Assembly: GCA_007133065.1 (NCBI GenBank)
Contig: SLNJ01000031.1
Coordinates: 1-58,376 of the forward strand
Direction: 5' to 3'
DNA: 58,376 nt
Source of the DNA: Opitutales bacterium
GTDB lineage: Bacteria > Verrucomicrobiota > Verrucomicrobiia > Opitutales > Oceanipulchritudinaceae
In this document: positions 17,357-26,430 of the stretch, piece by piece
Position numbering within the stretch: position 1 is the first letter of the stretch
Layout of the letters: every line of letters starts with the position of its first letter
Notes under the pieces: model-generated
The model's database searches: none
Told to the model about the DNA's origin: nothing
Seen by the model: the letters and a program-made list of their open reading frames with translations, nothing else
Program-made: the position numbers and the translations under genes

Positions 17357-17391
17357 AGCGGTCCGGGGGAATCCCCGGGCCGCTTTTTTTT
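17357..17391 (+). terminator. Rho-independent terminator of the RRM gene
   Basis: A GC-rich stem with arms AGCGG-CCGGGG and CCCCGG-CCGCT around an AAT loop is followed by a run of eight T residues. It lies 28 bp after the stop codon. This is the clearest intrinsic terminator in the window. Confidence 0.9.
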
Positions 17392-17541
17392 GATCTCGTT
17401 GGGTGGACGCGCAGCCCCGAATGTCCGCCGGAGAGTGGAGCCTGTGGTTGCATTTCCCTTTTGACGGGCTGCTCGTTTTGGCTTGAATGCCAGTGTCGCT
17501 TCCGTGCAAAGATGCGGACGCATTGCCGGTCCCCTTCAACC

Positions 17542-19491
17542 ATGACGAACGCATTGACCAAAACATTATCCCGGACTGATTCCCGTGCATTGGAGCGCTG
17601 GACCGTGGAAGACGCCCGCGCGTTGTATGCGGTCGAGCAGTGGGGCAGCGGCTTCTTCGGGATCAACGATGACGGTGTTGTGACCGTGACGCCCAAGGGC
17701 GGCAATCAGGGTCCGGAGCTCAACCTGATGGAGATCGTGGACGGGTTGAAGGAGCGCGGGTTCGATATGCCGGTGCTGCTGCGGTTTGGAGATATTCTCG
17801 ATGCGCGGCTGCGGTTTCTGAACGAAACATTCACGCAGGCGATCGCGGAGAATGGCTACCGCGGCGAGTACCGCGGGGTGTTTCCGATCAAGGTCAATCA
17901 GCAGCAGCAGGTGATCGAGGAGATCACCTCATACGGCGCGATGTTTCACCACGGTTTGGAGGCGGGAAGCAAGGCCGAGTTGATCGCCGCCATTCCACAT
18001 TTGACCGATCCCGAGGCGCTGCTCGTCTGCAACGGGTACAAGGACGAGGAGTTTATCGATCTCGGGCTGTACGCGCGAAAACTGGGAATCCGGTGCATTT
18101 TCGTGATCGAAACATTGTCGGAGCTTCCGGCGATTCTCGCCCGCTCGGAAGCGCTCAACATCGACCCGATCATCGGGGTACGGGTGAAGCTCGCATCCAA
18201 AGGGGGCGGGCACTGGAAGGACTCGGGCGGTGACCGCAGTGTATTCGGGCTCAATGCCGCCCAGATCATGGAAGTCGTCGATATGTTACGCTCGGCGGGG
18301 CGGCTCGAGTGCCTGCAATTGCTGCACTACCATCTCGGATCGCAGATCCCGGACATCCGGGATATACGCAACAGTGTAACCGAGGCGGCGCGCATTTATG
18401 CCGGACTGGTTGCGGAGGGTGCGCCGATGGGGATGCTCGACCTGGGCGGCGGCCTGGCGGTGGATTACGACGGCTCGAACACGAATTTTTCGTCGAGTTC
18501 GAATTACACGATCGGGGAGTACTGCCGAGACGTGGTGGAAGGGGTGATGGGGATCCTCGACGCGACCGGGACGGCCCACCCGACGCTGATCACCGAATCC
18601 GGGCGCGCGACGGTGGCCTATTACTCGGTGCTCCTGTTCAACATCCTCGACGTCAGCCGTTTCAAGCGACAACCATTGCCCGAGCGGCTGCCTGAGGGTG
18701 CGCACGACCAGCTGCACTGCCTCATGGAGGTCAATGGTGGGATTACGGCCAAGAATCTCCAGGAATGCTACAACGACGCCCTGTTTTACCGCGACGAGGT
18801 CCGCCAGCTATTCAAGCACGGCGTGATCGCGCTGCGCGATCGCGCTCTCGGGGAGCAGATCTTCTGGAACATCATGTTTCAGATCGCGGAGAAGGTTCGG
18901 AAACAGCAGTATATCCCGGAGGACTTCGAGGGGCTGGACGCGGCGATGGCGGACATTTACTATGGCAACTTTTCGTTGTTCCAGTCGCTTCCGGATTCGT
19001 GGGCGATCGACCAGCTCTTCCCGATTTTGCCGATCCACCGCTTGAAGGAGCGCCCGACCCGCCAGGCGGTTCTCTCGGACATAACCTGTGACTGCGACGG
19101 CCGCATCGACCGCTTCATCGATCTGCACGATGTCAAACCGACGCTACCGTTGCATGAGTGGCGGGAGGAACAGGAATATTATCTGGGCGTCTTCCTGGTT
19201 GGAGCGTATCAGGAGACGCTGGGGGATCTCCATAATATGCTTGGCGACACCAACGTCGTCTCGCTCCGTCTCAATCAGGACGGAAAACCGGAGTACACGC
19301 ATGAAATCGAGGGGGATTCCGTCGCCGACGTTCTCAGTTACGTTGAATACGATCCGAAGCGCCTTTCCGGCCAGATGCGCGACCGCGCGGAGCAGGCGGT
19401 GCGCCAGGGAACGATTTCACCGAACGAACGCCGCCGCATTCTGCGTGCCTATGAGGAGGGAATGCGCGGGTACACCTACTTCGAGAAATAG
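17542..19491 (+). CDS. speA: Biosynthetic arginine decarboxylase SpeA
   Basis: A 649-residue PLP enzyme of the alanine-racemase-fold arginine decarboxylase family (usual length about 630-660). It converts arginine to agmatine, the first step of polyamine synthesis. The PLP lysine lies at about 117 in VFPIKVNQQQQV, and the C-terminal LYNILD-like barrel and helical bundle with CDCDGRIDRFI are present. The ATG at 17542 fits the family N-terminus (WTVEDARALYAVEQWG follows). Six bp later comes carboxynorspermidine synthase, then nspC, a coherent polyamine operon. Agmatine-to-putrescine genes are not in the window. Confidence 0.95.
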   Translation: MTNALTKTLSRTDSRALERWTVEDARALYAVEQWGSGFFGINDDGVVTVTPKGGNQGPELNLMEIVDGLKERGFDMPVLLRFGDILDARLRFLNETFTQAIAENGYRGEYRGVFPIKVNQQQQVIEEITSYGAMFHHGLEAGSKAELIAAIPHLTDPEALLVCNGYKDEEFIDLGLYARKLGIRCIFVIETLSELPAILARSEALNIDPIIGVRVKLASKGGGHWKDSGGDRSVFGLNAAQIMEVVDMLRSAGRLECLQLLHYHLGSQIPDIRDIRNSVTEAARIYAGLVAEGAPMGMLDLGGGLAVDYDGSNTNFSSSSNYTIGEYCRDVVEGVMGILDATGTAHPTLITESGRATVAYYSVLLFNILDVSRFKRQPLPERLPEGAHDQLHCLMEVNGGITAKNLQECYNDALFYRDEVRQLFKHGVIALRDRALGEQIFWNIMFQIAEKVRKQQYIPEDFEGLDAAMADIYYGNFSLFQSLPDSWAIDQLFPILPIHRLKERPTRQAVLSDITCDCDGRIDRFIDLHDVKPTLPLHEWREEQEYYLGVFLVGAYQETLGDLHNMLGDTNVVSLRLNQDGKPEYTHEIEGDSVADVLSYVEYDPKRLSGQMRDRAEQAVRQGTISPNERRRILRAYEEGMRGYTYFEK

Positions 19492-19496
19492 AAGCG

Positions 19497-20675
19497 ATGG
19501 CGAAGGTACTGATTATCGGGGCGGGGGGCGTCGGCAGCGTTGTCGTCCACAAGTGTGCACGTGAGCCGGAGGTCTTCACGGAGATCACGCTGGCGAGTCG
19601 CACGAAGGGAAAATGCGACGCGATCGCGGCGCAGCTCGAGCGGCCGATTCGCACGGCGGAGGTCGATGCGGATGACGTCGACGCGACCGTGAAGCTGATC
19701 GAAGCAGTGGAGCCGGACCTGTTGGTGAACGTCGCGCTTCCGTATCAGGACCTGAACCTGATGGAGGCCTGCCTGCGGACGGGGACGGACTACCTGGACA
19801 CCGCCAACTACGAACCCCCCGATTCCGCGGTATTCGAGTATCGGTGGCAGTGGGAGTATCACGACCGGTTTCGGGAACGCGGGCTTATGGCGTTGTTGGG
19901 GAGCGGATTCGATCCGGGGGTGACGAACGTGTTCACCGCGCACGCCGCGAAGCACCGCTTCGACAGCATCGAGACGCTCGACATCATCGACGCCAATGCC
20001 GGCGACCACGGTCATCCGTTCGCCACCAACTTCAATCCGGAGATCAACATCCGCGAGGTGACCGCGCGCGGCCGGTACTACGAAGACGGCGTATGGGTGC
20101 ACCGCGAACCGCTCGCAGTGAAGGATCGTTTCGAATTTCCGGAGGGGATCGGGCCGATGAGCATCTATCTGATGTACCACGAGGAGCTGGAATCGCTGGT
20201 GCATCATATCCCCGGCATCAAGCGCGCGCGCTTCTGGATGACCTTCTCCGAGAACTATCTGAAGCACCTTGAGGTGCTCCGGAACGTGGGGATGACGCGG
20301 ATCGATCCGGTGCCCTATGACGGCGGCGAGGTGATCCCGCTTCGGCTGCTGAAATCCCTGTTGCCCGATCCGGCGTCGCTCGGGCCCGTCACCAAGGGCC
20401 GCACGTGCATCGGATGCCTGATCCATGGGATCAAGGACGGGCGTCCCCGTGATTATTATATCTACAACATCTGCGATCACCAGGCGTGTTATGCTGAGGT
20501 TCGCTCGCAGGCGATCTCCTACACGACGGGCGTTCCGGCCATGATCGGCGCGATGATGATGGTGACCGGGAAATGGCGGGGCGAGGGGGTGTTCAACATG
20601 GAGCAGCTCGATCCCGATCCGTTTATGGAAGCCCTGCCGCGCTACGGCCTGCCATGGACCGAGAAGATTTGGTAA
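19497..20675 (+). CDS. Carboxynorspermidine synthase (saccharopine dehydrogenase family)
   Basis: A 392-residue NAD(P)-dependent enzyme with an N-terminal Rossmann motif (VLIIGAGGVGSVVVHKC) and the saccharopine-reductase-like second domain. Conserved segments LLGSGFDPGVTNVF and NFNPEINIREVTARG match carboxy(nor)spermidine dehydrogenase, which condenses a diamine (putrescine or diaminopropane) with aspartate semialdehyde. Its position between speA and nspC supports this over lysine metabolism. The downstream nspC starts inside its last codons. Confidence 0.93.
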   Translation: MAKVLIIGAGGVGSVVVHKCAREPEVFTEITLASRTKGKCDAIAAQLERPIRTAEVDADDVDATVKLIEAVEPDLLVNVALPYQDLNLMEACLRTGTDYLDTANYEPPDSAVFEYRWQWEYHDRFRERGLMALLGSGFDPGVTNVFTAHAAKHRFDSIETLDIIDANAGDHGHPFATNFNPEINIREVTARGRYYEDGVWVHREPLAVKDRFEFPEGIGPMSIYLMYHEELESLVHHIPGIKRARFWMTFSENYLKHLEVLRNVGMTRIDPVPYDGGEVIPLRLLKSLLPDPASLGPVTKGRTCIGCLIHGIKDGRPRDYYIYNICDHQACYAEVRSQAISYTTGVPAMIGAMMMVTGKWRGEGVFNMEQLDPDPFMEALPRYGLPWTEKIW

Positions 20676-21814
20676 CCATCCTGGGGGAGGCGCCCAGCCC
20701 CTGTTTCGTGGTCGATGAAGCGGCCTTGCGGCGCAACCTCGCGGTGCTTGGACGCGTTCGCCGCGAGGGCGGCTGCCGGATTCTTCTGGCCCTGAAAGGG
20801 TTTGCCATGTGGCGGGTGTTTCCCCTGCTGCGGCGCACCCTCGACGGGATCTGCGCAAGCGGCGCCATCGAGGCCCGGTTGGGACGGGAGGAGTTCGACC
20901 GGGAGGTGCACACCTACGCGCCCGCCTACAACGAGGCGGATCTGGTCGAAGTCCTCGGTTTGACCGACCACCTCGTCTTCAACTCGTTCACCCAGTGGAA
21001 ACGATTCCGTCCGATGGTGGAGGCGGCCCCGCGGCGCATATCGTGCGGATTACGGATCAACCCGCGTCATTCCACCGGGCGCGTGCCGATCTACGATCCG
21101 TGCGCTCCGGGTTCCCGGCTGGGAATTCCGCGGGAGGCTTTTGAGGGCGAGGCGCTCGATGGGATCGACGGCCTGCATTTCCACACACTGTGCGAACAGA
21201 ACGCGGACGCGCTCGCGAGCACCCTGGAGGCGGTGGAGGAGCAGTTCGGCGCGTATTTGAAAAAGGATACGATTCACTGGCTGAATGTCGGAGGGGGACA
21301 CCACATTACGCGGGCGGACTATGACGTCGCGGGACTCATCGATCTTGTCCGGACGATACGCCGGCGCTACGGCGTTACGGTCTACCTGGAGCCCGGTGAA
21401 GCCGTCGCGCTGAACGCAGGGTATCTGGTCGCGACGGTGCTCGATATCGTGGAGAACGACGGACGGATCGCGATCCTCGACACGTCGGCGACCTGTCATA
21501 TGCCCGATGTGCTGGAGATGCCGTACCGGCCGGAGGTCGTCGGGGCCGGAACACCCGGCGAAAAAGCGCACACCTATCGGCTCGGCGGGCAATCGTGTCT
21601 GGCGGGCGACGTGATCGGGGAGTATTCCTTCGATGAGCCGCTGCAGGCCGGCAACCGGATCCTCTTCACGGACATGGCGCATTACAGCATGGTCAAGACG
21701 AACACGTTCAACGGCGTGCGGTTGCCGTCGATTGCCACCTTCGATCGGGAGGAAAAGCGCTTCGAGGTTGTCCGGCGATTCGGCTACGAGGAGTACAGGG
21801 ATCGGCTTTCGTGA
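20654..21814 (+). CDS. nspC: Carboxynorspermidine decarboxylase NspC
   Basis: A 386-residue PLP decarboxylase with the alanine-racemase barrel. The PLP lysine is in LLALKGFA (about residue 38), GLHFHTLCEQNAD lies mid-barrel, YLEPGEAV binds cofactor phosphate, and the hallmark DTSATCHMPDVLEMPYRP holds the catalytic Cys/Asp region. It yields spermidine or norspermidine from the carboxylated precursor. The ATG at 20654 overlaps the preceding gene by 22 bp. The stop overlaps a possible GTG start of the methyltransferase gene (GTGA). Confidence 0.95.
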   Translation: MDREDLVTILGEAPSPCFVVDEAALRRNLAVLGRVRREGGCRILLALKGFAMWRVFPLLRRTLDGICASGAIEARLGREEFDREVHTYAPAYNEADLVEVLGLTDHLVFNSFTQWKRFRPMVEAAPRRISCGLRINPRHSTGRVPIYDPCAPGSRLGIPREAFEGEALDGIDGLHFHTLCEQNADALASTLEAVEEQFGAYLKKDTIHWLNVGGGHHITRADYDVAGLIDLVRTIRRRYGVTVYLEPGEAVALNAGYLVATVLDIVENDGRIAILDTSATCHMPDVLEMPYRPEVVGAGTPGEKAHTYRLGGQSCLAGDVIGEYSFDEPLQAGNRILFTDMAHYSMVKTNTFNGVRLPSIATFDREEKRFEVVRRFGYEEYRDRLS

Positions 21815-21891
21815 CTGTCCGGTCGCCAGATTCGAACGGGGGTGCGCGATCCGGGCTTGCAGAGACGGCGCAATCGTCATGGGATGGTCAT

Positions 21892-23109
21892 ATGACCCAG
21901 ATGGAACTCCCGCGGTTGGCGAGCGCGTGCGCAATGCTCGAGGAGTTCGCCCGCTTTGCGGAGTACGGTCGAACCCGTGTGTCCAGCACGGCGGATGGGG
22001 TTCCGGCCTTTGCCAACGAATTCTGGACGAGCCGGCAGCGGGCGGCGCACCGGCTTCACGAGATCTCCTACCGCGCCTGCTTCAAGCCGCAGTTGCCCCG
22101 GTTTTTTATCGAGCGTCTGACCGCGCCGGGGGAGATCGTGTACGATCCGTTTATGGGGCGGGGCACCACGCCCCTGGAAGCGGCGCTTTGCGGGCGAGTT
22201 CCGTTCGGATCGGACCTCAATCCGATCTGCACCCTGCTGGTGCGGCCGCGCCTGGCACCGCCCGCTTGGTCCGAGGTCGAGGAACGGCTCGGGCGGATCG
22301 ACCTGGAGCGGACGGACCTGGAGGTGCCGGAGGAATTGCACGTCTTCTATCACCCGCGGACGCTGCGCCAGATCTGTGCGTTGCGGGCGTACCTGCTCGA
22401 TCGGGAAGCCGAGGGTCTGAGGGATCCCGTGGACGACTGGATCCGGATGATTGCGTTGAACCGGATGACCGGGCATTCGCCCGGCTTCTTTTCGGTGTAC
22501 ACGCTTCCGCCCAACCAGGCGACCTCGGTGACGGCACAGAAGCGGATCAACGCAAAGCGCGGGCAGGCGCCACCGTTTCGCGACGTGCAAGCGATCATCA
22601 CGAAGAAGAGCCGGTTGCTTCTGAAGGATCCGCCGCCCGATCCGGAGATGGCCGGGCGGGCACGGTTGATGACGCGATCGGCTGAGCGCGTTCCCGAGAT
22701 CGCGGATGGATCGGTATCGCTCGTGGTGACGTCGCCTCCGTTCCTGAACACGGTCGATTACGCGGAGGACAACTGGCTGCGCGGCTGGTTCTGCGATCAG
22801 AACACGAAGGAGTTGAAGCTGGCGGTCACGGGGAGCCTCCCGCAGTGGCGCGCGTTCATGACGCGTGCATTCCGCGAGATGCGACGTGTCGTGAAACCGG
22901 GGGGCTGGATCGCGTTCGAGGTTGGCGAGGTCCGCAAGGGACGGCTCTTTCTCGAAAACGAGGCGCGGGCCGCGGCGGCGGACGCCGGCATGGAGCCGAC
23001 CGCCATTCTGATCAACGAGCAGAAATTTACCAAGACATCCCAGTGCTGGGGTGTGGAGAATTTTCAGAAGGGCACGAACACCAACCGGATTGTCCTGTTT
23101 CAAGTATAA
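21892..23109 (+). CDS. Orphan DNA methyltransferase-like protein
   Basis: A 405-residue SAM-dependent methyltransferase. DPFMGRGTTPLEA (about 84-96, the SAM loop) comes first and TSPPFLNTVDY (about 280, catalytic motif IV of amino-methyltransferases) comes nearly 200 residues later, followed by MRRVVKPGGWIAFEVG. The DPF-G-GTT wording is typical of beta-class N4/N6 enzymes, but there it normally follows the catalytic motif, so this is a permuted order. No restriction gene is adjacent. GTG 21811 would overlap nspC (GTGA) and add 27 residues; ATG 21892 is preferred because the added residues look non-coding. DNA is the likely target, but RNA cannot be excluded. Confidence 0.82.
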   Translation: MTQMELPRLASACAMLEEFARFAEYGRTRVSSTADGVPAFANEFWTSRQRAAHRLHEISYRACFKPQLPRFFIERLTAPGEIVYDPFMGRGTTPLEAALCGRVPFGSDLNPICTLLVRPRLAPPAWSEVEERLGRIDLERTDLEVPEELHVFYHPRTLRQICALRAYLLDREAEGLRDPVDDWIRMIALNRMTGHSPGFFSVYTLPPNQATSVTAQKRINAKRGQAPPFRDVQAIITKKSRLLLKDPPPDPEMAGRARLMTRSAERVPEIADGSVSLVVTSPPFLNTVDYAEDNWLRGWFCDQNTKELKLAVTGSLPQWRAFMTRAFREMRRVVKPGGWIAFEVGEVRKGRLFLENEARAAAADAGMEPTAILINEQKFTKTSQCWGVENFQKGTNTNRIVLFQV

Positions 23110-23142
23110 GCCATCAAGAACCGTTGAAGGAGACCACAAACG

Positions 23143-23901
23143 ATGCAAATACGAATCATACCCGATAAGAACGAGATGGCGGCTGCGGCCGCCGCTGAAG
23201 CGGCCGATCGGATCCGCCGGGCTCTCGCGGAGCGCGGGGAGGCGAACCTCATCGTCGCCACCGGCGCGAGTCAGCTCGAAATGCTGGATGCTCTGGTGCG
23301 CACACCCGATATCGATTGGTCGCGAGTGACGGGGTTTCATCTCGATGAGTACATCGGTCTGCCCATCACACACGATGCGAGCTTTCGGAAGTACCTGAAG
23401 GAACGGTTCGTGGACCGGCTGCCGGGGATCAAGGCGTTTCACTACGTCGATGGAGAGTCGGAACCCCCCGAGCAAGAGTGCGCGCGATTGGGCGAGCTGA
23501 TCCGCGGGTGCACGATCGATCTGGCGTGTATCGGTATCGGCGAGAACGGGCATATCGCGTTCAATGATCCGCCTGCGGATTTCAAGACGGAGGAGCCGTA
23601 CATCGTTGTTGAACTCGATGAGGCATGCCGCAGTCAGCAGTTCAACGAAGGTTGGTTTCCGTCGCTGAAGGATGTTCCGGCCCGGGCGATCTCCATGAGC
23701 GTGCGGCAGATCCTCAAGAGTGGCGCGATCGTCTGTACGGTACCCGACGAGCGCAAGGCTGAGGCGCTTCGCAACAGCGTTGAGGGTGCGATTACCCCGG
23801 ATGTTCCCGCCTCCATTCTTCAGCAGCACGGTGCCTGTACCCTGTACACCGACGCCGGCGGAGCCTCGCGGTTGTCCCCCGCGACCCGCGAACAATCCTG
23901 A
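23143..23901 (+). CDS. nagB: Glucosamine-6-phosphate deaminase
   Basis: A 252-residue NagB-family isomerase/deaminase: phosphate loop IVATGASQLEML, catalytic FHLDEYIGLP (about 64-73), and GIGENGHIAFNDP (about 129-141) with the ring-opening histidine. It converts glucosamine-6-phosphate to fructose-6-phosphate and ammonia. A GAAGGAGA ribosome site precedes the ATG. The next gene, nagA, supplies its substrate, so this is an amino-sugar catabolic pair. Confidence 0.94.
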   Translation: MQIRIIPDKNEMAAAAAAEAADRIRRALAERGEANLIVATGASQLEMLDALVRTPDIDWSRVTGFHLDEYIGLPITHDASFRKYLKERFVDRLPGIKAFHYVDGESEPPEQECARLGELIRGCTIDLACIGIGENGHIAFNDPPADFKTEEPYIVVELDEACRSQQFNEGWFPSLKDVPARAISMSVRQILKSGAIVCTVPDERKAEALRNSVEGAITPDVPASILQQHGACTLYTDAGGASRLSPATREQS

Positions 23902-23956
23902 TCCGGCGCGAAGGGAACCCCCTTGCATTGTGCAGGATTTCAGAAAGGAGGGAGCC

Positions 23957-24928
23957 ATGAGCAGCGGGTTCATTGACATCCAGGTCAACGGGTACTCCGG
24001 GGTCGACTTTTCCAGTTCCGAGCTGACCGCCGGCGCGATCGATGCGGCGGTCGGACAATTGCATGCGTTAGGGACGACGGCTTTTTTCCCGACGGTGGTC
24101 ACCGTCGCGCCGAAGGTCTACGACCATGTCCTGCCGCTGCTCGCCGATGCCATGGATCGCCACCCGGGTCGGATCCCGGGGATCCACATCGAGGGTCCGT
24201 TCATCAGCCCCGAGGACGGCGCGGTAGGGGCGCATCCGCGACAATACGTCGCGGATCCGTCGATCGAGGCATTCGACCGTTTATCGGAGCTGGCGCGGGG
24301 CCGGATCCGATTGGTCACGCTCGCCCCCGAACGTCCGGGAGCACTCGATTTGATCGCCCATCTGAGGGAGTCGGGGGTTGCGGTGGCGCTCGGGCACACC
24401 CTGACCGACGCCGATACGGTGATGGAGTCGGTTGCGGCGGGTGTGCGGCTTTCCACGCACCTCGGCAATGGTTGCCCCCAGATGATGCACCGTCACGAGA
24501 ACCCGGTGATCGCACAGCTGGGGAGTCCCCTCGCCGCGGCGATCATCCCGGATGGACACCATATCCCCCCCGCGTTCATCCGGGCGGTGGCGGCGGCCAA
24601 GGGGCCTCGCCGACTCGTCGCGGTTTCCGACTGCGTGGCGTTGGCCGGGATGCCGCCGGGCGAGTACGCGTTGTTCGGGACGCGGGTAAGGAAGGAGGAA
24701 TCGGGTCGTCTCTCAAACCTGCAGGCGCCCGGACTCGCCGGGAGCAGCGCCACGATGCTCGAATGCATGAACCACTTGGCGCGAGTGACTGGATGGTCCG
24801 AGGCGGAGTTGTGGGCGGCGGGACGCGATAACGTGCTGGAGCTGCTCGGAATCACACCGGATGCGGTGGACTGCTCCGGTCCGGTCGTGTGGCGGGACGG
24901 GGTTTTTGCAACAGGAGAACACTTATGA
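23957..24928 (+). CDS. nagA: N-acetylglucosamine-6-phosphate deacetylase
   Basis: A 323-residue amidohydrolase-fold enzyme that removes the acetyl group from N-acetylglucosamine-6-phosphate. Metal and active-site motifs are HIEGPFIS (about 76), GHTLTDAD (about 145), STHLGNG (about 165, in place of the usual HLFNAM wording) and VSDCVALAG (about 224, catalytic Asp). It starts directly at the barrel (GFIDIQVNGYSGVDF), lacking the N-terminal half of the small beta-sandwich, so it is about 50 residues shorter than typical. A strong AGAAAGGAGG site fixes the ATG at 23957. The stop overlaps the creatininase start (ATGA). Confidence 0.92.
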   Translation: MSSGFIDIQVNGYSGVDFSSSELTAGAIDAAVGQLHALGTTAFFPTVVTVAPKVYDHVLPLLADAMDRHPGRIPGIHIEGPFISPEDGAVGAHPRQYVADPSIEAFDRLSELARGRIRLVTLAPERPGALDLIAHLRESGVAVALGHTLTDADTVMESVAAGVRLSTHLGNGCPQMMHRHENPVIAQLGSPLAAAIIPDGHHIPPAFIRAVAAAKGPRRLVAVSDCVALAGMPPGEYALFGTRVRKEESGRLSNLQAPGLAGSSATMLECMNHLARVTGWSEAELWAAGRDNVLELLGITPDAVDCSGPVVWRDGVFATGEHL

Positions 24929-25695
24929 ATTCGGGCATACTGACTGAAATGACGATCGACGACGTGCGCGCGCTCGCGCCGAATGTCGCCGTGATCCCGG
25001 TGGGATCGACCGAGCCGCATGGAGCGGCGCTTCCGTATGGCGCGGACACCTGGCAGGTCGAACACGTCGCCTACGGCGGAACGCGGCGAGCCAACGAGCA
25101 GGGCGGGCGCGTGGTCTGTCTGCCGACGCTCCCGATCAGCCTGAACAACAACTTCCGGGCGTTCCCGTTCGCCTGCCGCATGCAGGTGTCGACATTCATG
25201 GCCCTGCTCAAGGATCTGGTGATGATGTGTCTGTCGGAGGAGGTGCGGCGCATTGTGTTCATCAACGGGCACGGCGGAAATCCGGACGTGATCCGTGCAG
25301 CGCAGCGCGATCTGGCGGCGATCGACGGTGTGCACACGTTCATGATCCACACGACGACCTGCGCGTCCGAGGAGGCCACGGCCGTGTGGGAGCACACCAG
25401 CGATCACGCCGGAGAGGAAGAGACCTCGCAGATGCTCTATCTGCGGCCCGACCTGGTTCGAAACGAGAAGATCACCGACAATCCGCGCCGGTACCCGAAA
25501 CTTGAATCGCTCCATGAGTTCGCAGTCGATTACGTCCGCCCGTGGCACCTGTACCTGCCGACCTCGGCAGGCGGCGATGCCACCAAGGCGTCGGCGAAGA
25601 AGGCCGAGACGGTCTTCGATTCGGCGATCGCCGGGACCGCACGGCTCCTTGTGGAGTTGTCGCAGGCGCCGGACAGTGATACCTTTCCGTATTGA
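24925..25695 (+). CDS. Creatininase/creatinine amidohydrolase family protein
   Basis: A 256-residue metal-dependent amidohydrolase. Metal ligands of the family are recognisable: Glu in PVGSTEPHG, Asp in PYGADTW, His in FINGHGGN and Glu in AGEEETS. Besides creatininase, the family includes enzymes of cofactor biosynthesis (MftE, ArfB), so the substrate is open. Its start overlaps the nagA stop, so it is translationally coupled to amino-sugar catabolism. An amide substrate derived from amino sugars is a reasonable guess but only inference. Confidence 0.9.
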   Translation: MNSGILTEMTIDDVRALAPNVAVIPVGSTEPHGAALPYGADTWQVEHVAYGGTRRANEQGGRVVCLPTLPISLNNNFRAFPFACRMQVSTFMALLKDLVMMCLSEEVRRIVFINGHGGNPDVIRAAQRDLAAIDGVHTFMIHTTTCASEEATAVWEHTSDHAGEEETSQMLYLRPDLVRNEKITDNPRRYPKLESLHEFAVDYVRPWHLYLPTSAGGDATKASAKKAETVFDSAIAGTARLLVELSQAPDSDTFPY

Positions 25696-25704
25696 TTTTG
25701 ACCG

Positions 25705-26343
25705 ATGCTGCAAAGAATCGGAACTGCCCTCGCTATTATCCTGCTGATCACCGCCGGCGGGGCGGGGTACGTGGCGATCCGCGCCAATCTCGAATCCGAG
25801 ATCTACCGGGACCGTCTGCGGGAACTCGTCGAGGAATACGATCGCTTGGAGGCTCGCCATCAGGAGGCGATTCGAAAGAGCGCGGTCACCGAATTGCTTG
25901 TCGATCAGGATGGGCTCTCGATCCTGATCCGCACGGCCGAGGGCGTCCTGAAGCAGGTTTCGACCCCGTTCAACCCGGACCATGAGATTTACCTCGACTA
26001 CCTGCGGCTTGAGGATCGACTCTGGATCCGGCGCGTCTTCGACAACGAGACTCCCCCGAGTCAGGCGGTCGTCGTCGATCCGGCTTTCGCGGACATTGAC
26101 TGGTTGACCCGCGACGAGCACGAGTACGGTCAGGCCGTCTATCGCCGATTGTCCGAAGGACGATGGATCGTCACAGCGACCGGATCCGGCGCGCTCGGTC
26201 TAACCAGGATCTCGGACAGCGCACAGTTTGAAATCGTATCGCCTCCGCCGGTACGGGATTTCAGCGAGATCGAGGAGGCGGCGCGGAAGGAGACCGACCG
26301 GATCGGCCCAATCGAGGTGGTGCGCCGGGTTTTGTTTCCGTAG
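25705..26343 (+). CDS. Unrecognised membrane-anchored protein
   Basis: A 212-residue protein I cannot assign to a family. It has one N-terminal membrane segment (about residues 8-25, ALAIILLITAGGAGYVAI), a short coiled-coil stretch (about 28-60, rich in Glu/Arg/Leu), and a beta-rich soluble domain that is probably periplasmic. It starts 9 bp after the creatininase gene, so it is likely the last gene of the nagB-nagA-creatininase operon. Codon use and context support a real gene. Confidence 0.75.
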   Translation: MLQRIGTALAIILLITAGGAGYVAIRANLESEIYRDRLRELVEEYDRLEARHQEAIRKSAVTELLVDQDGLSILIRTAEGVLKQVSTPFNPDHEIYLDYLRLEDRLWIRRVFDNETPPSQAVVVDPAFADIDWLTRDEHEYGQAVYRRLSEGRWIVTATGSGALGLTRISDSAQFEIVSPPPVRDFSEIEEAARKETDRIGPIEVVRRVLFP

Positions 26344-26430
26344 TGGCAAAGGTTTTCACCGCCGCCGGCGTTTGGATGTCCGGCGACTTTTTCGCTCGCG
26401 CCCGAAGGCCGGCGCTTCATGCTTTGTGCG

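Noticed and set aside
21877..24102. 741-codon minus-strand open frame
   Set aside because: It runs antisense across the methyltransferase, nagB and part of nagA, all with strong family motifs. No motif is seen in the antisense frame.
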